Shown piece after piece: positions 5,189 through 9,763 of a stretch of DNA of 9,763 nt. A program made the translations under genes and the position numbers. The DNA is from JAWLDV01 sp046537975. Lineage in GTDB: Bacteria; Desulfobacterota; Desulfobulbia; Desulfobulbales; SURF-16. The stretch's first letter is position 1. Every line of letters starts with the position of its first letter. The stretch lies in the NCBI GenBank assembly GCA_046537975.1, contig JBKHJR010000080.1, forward strand, positions 1 through 9,763, in the 5' to 3' direction. Below the pieces are notes generated by a model. It did not search any database. It had not been told where the DNA came from and was given only the letters and a program-made list of their open reading frames with translations.

Positions 5189-5812
5189 ATGGTTGAGGTG
5201 AGAGGCAGAAACAAAATGAGAGCAGGAGTAGCATTATGCCGCTACGGCACCGGCCTGCTGGCGGCTGCCGCCGCCCTGGTTCTCCTCTACCAGGGCCGGG
5301 AGTCGTCGCCTCTGGTTTTTGTCTCTCTCTTCCTTCTCGTTATTACAATTACCGACACCTTTTATACCAGGGTTCCCAATATAATAAATCTTATTCTGAT
5401 AATCACCGGCTTCGGCTTTCATGCCTTTTCAAACGGGGCGGCCGGTGTTCTGATCGGGCTGGGCGGCCTTCTGACCGGCCTTGCCCTGCTCCTTCCGGGC
5501 TACCTGTTCCGGATGCTGGGGGCCGGGGATGTCAAGGCCATGGCGGCACTGGGCACCATCACCGGTCCGGCCGCGGTTTTCCAGGTCTTTCTTTATACCA
5601 GCCTGATCGGCGGCGGAATTGCCGCCGCCTATTACCTGGCCAGCCGCAACATTCTGCAAACATTGAAGAATGGAGTGGGATCACTGCAAAAATACGCCTA
5701 TACCAGGGATCGATACTTCCTGAAACCGGCGCCCTCAAATATCCGGCTACCCTATGCCGCAGCCATTGCCCTGGGCTACTTCGCTTTTATTAATTGGGGG
5801 AAAATCATCTAA
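5189..5812 (+). CDS. cpaA: A24-family prepilin peptidase CpaA/TadV
   Basis: The 207-residue inner-membrane aspartic protease is expected to cleave the Flp and TadE-like prepilins. The two catalytic aspartates are visible: Asp56 in TDTFYTRVPN (the usual D-x-x-x-x-x-x-PN pattern) and Asp114 in the GxGD motif GAGDVKAM (111-118). Around six hydrophobic helices span the rest, ending in RLPYAAAIALGYFAFI, typical of the family. The start is uncertain. The Met at 5189 lacks a ribosome site, whereas the Met at 5216 (residue 10) follows GAGGTGAGAGG at usable spacing and may be the true start. It lies eight bases after flp, so it is co-transcribed, probably at lower level given the weak ribosome site. 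Confidence 0.92.
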   Translation: MVEVRGRNKMRAGVALCRYGTGLLAAAAALVLLYQGRESSPLVFVSLFLLVITITDTFYTRVPNIINLILIITGFGFHAFSNGAAGVLIGLGGLLTGLALLLPGYLFRMLGAGDVKAMAALGTITGPAAVFQVFLYTSLIGGGIAAAYYLASRNILQTLKNGVGSLQKYAYTRDRYFLKPAPSNIRLPYAAAIALGYFAFINWGKII

Positions 5813-5840
5813 CACGATTATGTAGCAACAGGAGAAAAAA

Positions 5841-6686
5841 ATGCGCAAGATGCATCCGGCCCTCATTTTATGTGTCGCAATTCTGTTTGGAGTTCTGGCC
5901 GTTTTCCTGGCCAATCGCTGGCTTTCCGGCCAGACCGGCTCCAGCCGGGAAGTGAAACAGGACACCGTGCCGCTCACCGAGATCGTCATAGCCTCCCAGG
6001 ATATTGATGTGGGCGCCCGGCTGACCCGGGAAAACCTGACTATGACGCAATGGCCTAAAGCCAACGTACCCAGGGGGGCCTTCAAAAAGGTGGAGGAGGT
6101 GGAAGACCGGGTAGCGGTAACCAGGCTCGTCGCCGGGCAGCCCCTGCTTAAGGCGGAACTGGCTGAGCCCGGTTCCGGGGCCGGCCTTGCCGCCCTGATT
6201 CCCCAAGGCTACAGGGCCATGTCCATCAAGGTCAACGAGGTGATCGGGGTCTCCGGCTTTGTCCAGCCCAACTCCTATGTCGATGTCATCGGGATGCAGA
6301 AGGAAAACAACCGGAAGACCGCCAAAACCATCCTGAAGAAAATCAAGGTGCTGGCTATTGCCCAGGAAACTTACAACGAAGAAGGCAAGGCCAAGGTGGT
6401 CCGTACCGTCACCCTGCAGATTAAACCGGAGGAATCGGAAAAACTGGCTCTGCAGACCCATGAAGGCAGTATTCACCTGGTTATGCGCAATCCGCTCGAC
6501 AAAGAAGTTGACGAACCCGAGGTCAAGGTGGCCAAAGCGGAACCGGAGCCGGAACGGAAATCGGTGCCGGTTCTCCGCAGCAGGATATACAGCCCCAAGC
6601 CTTCCCCTCATGCCGTGGAGATTCTCAGGGCCTCGAAAAGAGAGGAAATCAAATTCAAAGAAAGTCAATCAGAAGAAAGATTTTGA
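5841..6686 (+). CDS. cpaB: Flp pilus assembly protein CpaB/RcpC
   Basis: The 281-residue protein has an N-terminal membrane anchor (HPALILCVAILFGVLAVFLA, residues 5-24). It is followed by a SAF domain (about 45-106; EIVIASQDIDVGARLTREN and later AVTRLVAGQPLLKAEL) and an RcpC/CpaB domain (about 115-220; AMSIKVNEVIGVSGFVQPN, VDVIGM, VRTVTLQIKPEESEKLALQ). The C-terminal ~55 residues are charged and proline-rich, with little predicted fold. CpaB proteins sit in the periplasm beside the CpaC secretin; the SAF domain suggests contact with peptidoglycan or the channel. ACAGGAG precedes the ATG at normal spacing. The stop is 16 bases before the secretin start, in the canonical cpaA-cpaB-cpaC order. 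Confidence 0.93.
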   Translation: MRKMHPALILCVAILFGVLAVFLANRWLSGQTGSSREVKQDTVPLTEIVIASQDIDVGARLTRENLTMTQWPKANVPRGAFKKVEEVEDRVAVTRLVAGQPLLKAELAEPGSGAGLAALIPQGYRAMSIKVNEVIGVSGFVQPNSYVDVIGMQKENNRKTAKTILKKIKVLAIAQETYNEEGKAKVVRTVTLQIKPEESEKLALQTHEGSIHLVMRNPLDKEVDEPEVKVAKAEPEPERKSVPVLRSRIYSPKPSPHAVEILRASKREEIKFKESQSEERF

Positions 6687-6702
6687 TCAGGAGATTTTAA
6701 AA

Positions 6703-8247
6703 ATGCATGATTTGCGGTTTATCACGGCCTTAAGGACGAGCCTGCTGCTGTTGCCCGTTATCCTCTTTTGCAGCGCCCCCGGCCTGGCAGAGGAACGCCG
6801 GACTCTTAACCTGCGGCTGGGCGGGTCCGACACCATCGAAACGAGCCATCCGGTCAGCCGTATTACCATTGCCGGTCCCAAGATCGCCGACGTAAATGTT
6901 CTCTCCCCTCATTATGTATATGTTTACGGCAAAGAAACAGGATACACCAGCATGATTCTCTGGGAAGAGGGAGAAGGGAAAACTCTGCTTGACGTCGTGG
7001 TTTCTCTGGACCTGACCAGCCTCAAGGAAAAACTGCACCAGCTCTATCCGGATGAAAATATCAAGGTCCACGGCTCGGAAACCGGTATCGTGCTCAGCGG
7101 CACGGTATCCGGACCCGAGGTCATGGAGCAGGTAATCCGCTTGACTGAAAGCTTTTTCCCCAAAAGCGGCGGAGGCAACAAAGGCAGCCAGGGTACCGGC
7201 CGCTCCGGCCGGGGAATTACCAATCTCCTCAAGGTTGCCGGCAACAAACAGGTTATGCTGGAAGTCAAATTCGCTGAATTAAACCGCAACTCGAATAAAG
7301 AATGGCAGGGGGCCATGGGGCTGGGAAAACTCGGCAGCGATTTCAATGCAGCCGCCGGAGTGGGCAACGTTATGGACAAATTCTCGGAGAGTGTGGCTGG
7401 AAACGGGGTTACCACCCCCTATTTCAGCGGCTCAGACATGTCTCCCGGCTCTTTACTGCTTAATTTTGAGGATAATCCGGCGAACATTTTTCTCAGCATC
7501 GACAATTTCAGCGCCGCACTGAACTTCCTGGAATCGGAAGGACTGGCCCGCATACTTGCCGAGCCCCGGCTGGTGACCCAGAGCGGCCAGGAAGCCAGTT
7601 TTCTGGCAGGCGGGGAATTCCCCATTCCCGTCCCCCAGGACAATGATTCGATAACCGTGGATTTCAAAGAATTCGGGGTTGCCCTGAGTTTTACCCCGGT
7701 ACTGATGAGCGACGGCAGGATCAATCTGCAGGTGGCCCCCTCTGTGAGTGAGATTTCTTCCACCAGCAGAATTCCGGCCGGAATCGAGGGAACGGACTTT
7801 GTGGTTCCCAATCTCTCCACCCGGAAGCTTGACACCAATGTCCAGCTGCATGACGGCCAGACCCTTGCCCTGGCAGGTCTCCTGCAGGACAACCTGCGGG
7901 AAACCGTGAATAAAGTTCCCGGCCTGGGTGATATCCCCATCCTGGGCAGCCTCTTCAGGAGTTCCAGTTTCCAGCAGAACAAAACCGACCTGCTGATCAC
8001 GGTGACGCCTCATATCGTCAAGCCGGTCAAGGAAGGCTCAATCGACTACCCCGGAGAACATCTAAATGTTCCCAACCGCTACGAGTTCTATCTGGAAGGT
8101 CGTTTGGAGGGACGTTCCGACAGTGATTCAGCTATGAGCAGGCACAGCTTCTCCCGGGGAGAAGACCGGAGCGGCGGCCTGGAAGGAGAATATGGCCATC
8201 AGCCCCTCAAAGAAGGCCAGGAAACGGAGGATAAGGAAAATGAATAA
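6703..8247 (+). CDS. cpaC: Tad secretin CpaC/RcpA (outer-membrane channel)
   Basis: The 514-residue protein carries a signal peptide (to about Ala29). An N-terminal T2SS/T3SS-like domain follows (33-100; TLNLRLGGSDTIETSHPVSR, then ADVNVL and GYTSMILW), then a BON-like segment (104-150; GTVSGPEVMEQVIRL). The secretin domain runs from about 180 to 442, ending in the diagnostic VPGLGDIPILGSLFRS (405-420) and TDLLITVTPHIVKP. A Gly/Ser linker (153-171) separates them. It forms the oligomeric pore through which the pilus crosses the outer membrane. The last ~65 residues are acidic and low-complexity. The start at 6703 is chosen for CAGGAG upstream and the signal peptide; the frame is open further upstream, but that part is out-of-frame cpaB. 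It overlaps the next gene by eight bases. Confidence 0.95.
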   Translation: MHDLRFITALRTSLLLLPVILFCSAPGLAEERRTLNLRLGGSDTIETSHPVSRITIAGPKIADVNVLSPHYVYVYGKETGYTSMILWEEGEGKTLLDVVVSLDLTSLKEKLHQLYPDENIKVHGSETGIVLSGTVSGPEVMEQVIRLTESFFPKSGGGNKGSQGTGRSGRGITNLLKVAGNKQVMLEVKFAELNRNSNKEWQGAMGLGKLGSDFNAAAGVGNVMDKFSESVAGNGVTTPYFSGSDMSPGSLLLNFEDNPANIFLSIDNFSAALNFLESEGLARILAEPRLVTQSGQEASFLAGGEFPIPVPQDNDSITVDFKEFGVALSFTPVLMSDGRINLQVAPSVSEISSTSRIPAGIEGTDFVVPNLSTRKLDTNVQLHDGQTLALAGLLQDNLRETVNKVPGLGDIPILGSLFRSSSFQQNKTDLLITVTPHIVKPVKEGSIDYPGEHLNVPNRYEFYLEGRLEGRSDSDSAMSRHSFSRGEDRSGGLEGEYGHQPLKEGQETEDKENE

Positions 8248-8500
8248 ACCACTTCTGCTTGCACTTGCAGCAGCTTTTCTGCTAAGCGGCTGTCAATCCT
8301 ATCATGCGGACCGGGATTTCGGCCTGGCCAGCCAGGCCGCCTGGGATTCACAGATCGCCCATCCGGGCAGGGTAATCGACACCGTGCCCACAGGCAGGGA
8401 AGGGATTACAGCCGAGGAAGTTATTGATGTTCATAACAGGACCTTCGGCGAGGAATCGAAACAGTCCGAGGTTATCAGCCTGGAATCTATAGGACAGTAA
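8240..8500 (+). CDS. Small Tad-locus lipoprotein, hypothetical
   Basis: An 86-residue protein with a type II signal peptide: MNKPLLLALAAAFLLSGC, lipobox LSGC, lipidated Cys18. Position +2 is Gln, which predicts outer-membrane sorting. The mature part is only ~69 residues. Its pattern (LASQAAWDSQIAHP, then PTGREGITAEEVIDVHNRTFGEE) recalls small lipoproteins seen between the secretin and TadE genes of other Tad loci. It is much shorter than CpaD/RcpB and lacks its recognisable motifs. It may act as a pilotin or accessory of the CpaC channel (inference from position). GGAGGATAAGGAA supplies the ribosome site, and its ATG lies inside the end of cpaC. The start at 8240 is preferred to an in-frame upstream Met, which would bury the signal peptide. 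Confidence 0.75.
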   Translation: MNKPLLLALAAAFLLSGCQSYHADRDFGLASQAAWDSQIAHPGRVIDTVPTGREGITAEEVIDVHNRTFGEESKQSEVISLESIGQ

Positions 8501-8967
8501 TGACCTCTTTTATCGGAAAGATTAAAGACTGGAAAGATCCAGCACCGGAAAAACGGGAAAGAGGGGCTTCGGCAGTCGAGTTCGCCCTTATCCTGCCGGT
8601 ACTGCTGCTTATTCTCTTCGGTATAATTGAGTTCGGCATCCTGTTGTTTGACAAGGCGATGCTGACCAATGCCAGCCGGGAGGGGGCCCGGGCCGGAATA
8701 GTTTATGATACCCCGACCAGAATGACCCAGGATGAAATCGAGGAAGTTGTCCTTAATTACTGTCAGGCCCACCTGATTACTTTCAGTGATGGTTCCACTG
8801 ATCCTGAAGTGGACACTGACCCGCCTGACCCTGAGAATCTCACCTCGGGGGATTCCTTAACAGTAACGGTCAATTACCAGTACGATTTCCTCCTGTTGCC
8901 AAACCTTAATACTGATCTGGCATCCGGGATCAATCTGGAAGCCACCACCACCATGCGTGCGGAGTAG
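8500..8967 (+). CDS. tadE: TadE-like minor pilin (TadE/TadG family)
   Basis: The 155-residue protein has a charged 22-residue leader ending RERG. It is followed by ASAVEFALILPVLLLILFGI, a type IV prepilin-like processing site with Glu at +5 and one hydrophobic helix. EFGILLFDKAMLTNASREGARAG after the helix is the TadE-like (PF07811) signature. It is predicted to be cut by the CpaA peptidase and to act as a minor pilin-like subunit. The middle (about 85-125) is Asp/Pro-rich and variable; the C-terminus is beta-rich. Its ATG shares a base with the preceding stop (TAATG), implying translational coupling. Family is firm; whether it is TadE or TadF is decided only by order. Confidence 0.9.
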   Translation: MTSFIGKIKDWKDPAPEKRERGASAVEFALILPVLLLILFGIIEFGILLFDKAMLTNASREGARAGIVYDTPTRMTQDEIEEVVLNYCQAHLITFSDGSTDPEVDTDPPDPENLTSGDSLTVTVNYQYDFLLLPNLNTDLASGINLEATTTMRAE

Positions 8968-8970
8968 GAA

Positions 8971-9763
8971 ATGAAGCGACTTAAGCCGCTGACAAACCAA
9001 TCAGGCGCGACAGCCGTTATTGTTGCCATATCCATTGTGGCCCTGGTGGGCTTCACCGCTCTGGCCATTGACATCGGCAATCTCCTCATGGTCAGAAATC
9101 AGCTCCAGAATGCCGCCGATTCCGGGGCATTGGCCGGCGCCGCCGTGCTTTATGACAACAACGGGACCTCAGTAAATGACGGAGCCAATCAGGTAGCCTA
9201 TGATATGGCGACTTCAAATGCAGCCAGCTCAACGGAAGGGGAAATTCCGGTCGAAGTCAACTGGGAGGAAGGCAATGAAGGAGATGTTCAACGCGGTCAC
9301 TGGAGCTTTGAAACCCGCACCTTCACTCCGAACGATACACTTCTTCCCACTGATTTATGGGACTATACCACCGACGAACTGGATACGTTAGATACCTTCA
9401 TTAATGCCGTCAGGGTAAAGACGAGGAGAGAAAGCGCTCCAGCAGCCTCTTTTTTTGCCGGCATCTTCGGCTATGACAGTTTTACTCTCTCCGCTGAAGC
9501 TGTAGCCTATCTCGGTTTTGCAGGCAAACTGAAACCCGGAGAAGTTGATCAGCCTATTGCCATCTGCACCGACAGTATCAAACAGGATGATGAAGTCAGC
9601 TGTAATATCGGCAGGATGATTAACAGCAGCACTAACAGCACCACCAGTAACACCGGAGGTTGGACTGACTTTAACCAGGAGGATAATCCCTGCAGCGGGA
9701 CAAACAGCAATGACCTCAAAGAGCTTACCTGCAACGACTCTGGAAATCCCGACTCCATTATAC
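8971..9763 (+). CDS. tadG: TadG-like pilus assembly protein, partial at the 3' end
   Basis: The visible 264 residues start with MKRLKPLTNQSGATAVIVAI. The following hydrophobic helix (about 14-36) leads into DIGNLLMVRNQLQNAADSGALAGA (34-57), the conserved N-terminal block of TadG/Flp-pilus-assembly proteins (PF13400). It anchors in the inner membrane with a large periplasmic part. Four cysteines (C199, C211, C241, C254) lie in an Asn/Ser/Thr/Gly-rich region, suggesting disulfides, and a vWA-type or related domain may follow beyond the window. GGAG upstream and a start three bases after the tadE stop fit the operon. The reading frame runs off the end with no stop, so length and C-terminal domains are unknown. 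Confidence 0.88.
   Translation, partial: MKRLKPLTNQSGATAVIVAISIVALVGFTALAIDIGNLLMVRNQLQNAADSGALAGAAVLYDNNGTSVNDGANQVAYDMATSNAASSTEGEIPVEVNWEEGNEGDVQRGHWSFETRTFTPNDTLLPTDLWDYTTDELDTLDTFINAVRVKTRRESAPAASFFAGIFGYDSFTLSAEAVAYLGFAGKLKPGEVDQPIAICTDSIKQDDEVSCNIGRMINSSTNSTTSNTGGWTDFNQEDNPCSGTNSNDLKELTCNDSGNPDSII

Noticed and set aside
5868..6668. Minus-strand open frame of 266 codons opposite cpaB
   Set aside because: It is the antisense of a well-supported cpaB, with composition forced by the opposite strand (Gly/His/Phe-rich), no ribosome site and no recognisable domain.
7419..8000. Minus-strand frames of 186-193 codons opposite cpaC
   Set aside because: Two overlapping antisense frames in a GC-rich secretin gene; low-complexity Ser/Arg/Leu composition and no start signals.

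Overview
The window looks like a chromosomal segment from a Gram-negative bacterium. It encodes an outer-membrane beta-barrel protein, a secretin and lipoproteins. Protein style, moderate GC and a Tad locus behind a sigma-54 promoter suggest a deltaproteobacterium (Desulfobacterota). That placement is inference; no rRNA or other marker gene is present.

Layout. (1) 1-1522, minus strand: an outer-membrane beta-barrel protein (107-934) and a small DCC-family thiol-disulfide oxidoreductase (1115-1522), each followed by a convincing Rho-independent terminator. (2) 1523-2156: an AT-rich divergent spacer rich in TGGAAA/TTTCCA motifs, then a decayed fragment of an integron-type tyrosine recombinase (1702-2096) carrying a nonsense codon, a frameshift and a missing catalytic domain. 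The DCC gene lies divergent from this remnant, where the first cassette of an integron would sit, and an attC-like half-site lies beyond its 3' end. The region may be a dead chromosomal integron. (3) 2157-4222, plus strand: a TauE/SafE permease, then a tightly coupled pair made of a PRPP-binding phosphoribosyltransferase and the tRNA methyltransferase TrmO. (4) 4223-4988: 766 bases without a convincing protein gene, mostly a tandem array of two full copies and one partial copy of a ~237-bp unit. A 72-base core is almost invariant in all three copies while the flanks have diverged. The array is followed by a textbook -24/-12 sigma-54 promoter and a structured 5' leader. (5) 4989 to the window end, plus strand: a Tad (Flp/type IVb) pilus operon in the order flp pilin, cpaA prepilin peptidase, cpaB, cpaC secretin, small lipoprotein, tadE-like minor pilin, tadG-like protein (cut by the window end).

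How it works together. Flp and the TadE-like protein are predicted prepilins with a Gly/Glu+5 processing site, to be cleaved by the CpaA-type peptidase. CpaC forms the outer-membrane channel, CpaB is its periplasmic partner, and the lipoprotein may assist at the outer membrane. The ATPases (TadA/CpaF, TadZ) and inner-membrane platform (TadB/C) are not in the window and would be expected downstream. Short spacings and overlaps (ATG inside the previous gene, TAATG) indicate one transcript from the sigma-54 promoter. The most unusual part is the repeat array upstream of that promoter. Its core has mutually exclusive hairpins and an anti-Shine-Dalgarno-like CTTCCTCCT, and the last copies carry a dyad placed where an enhancer-binding protein would be expected to bind.
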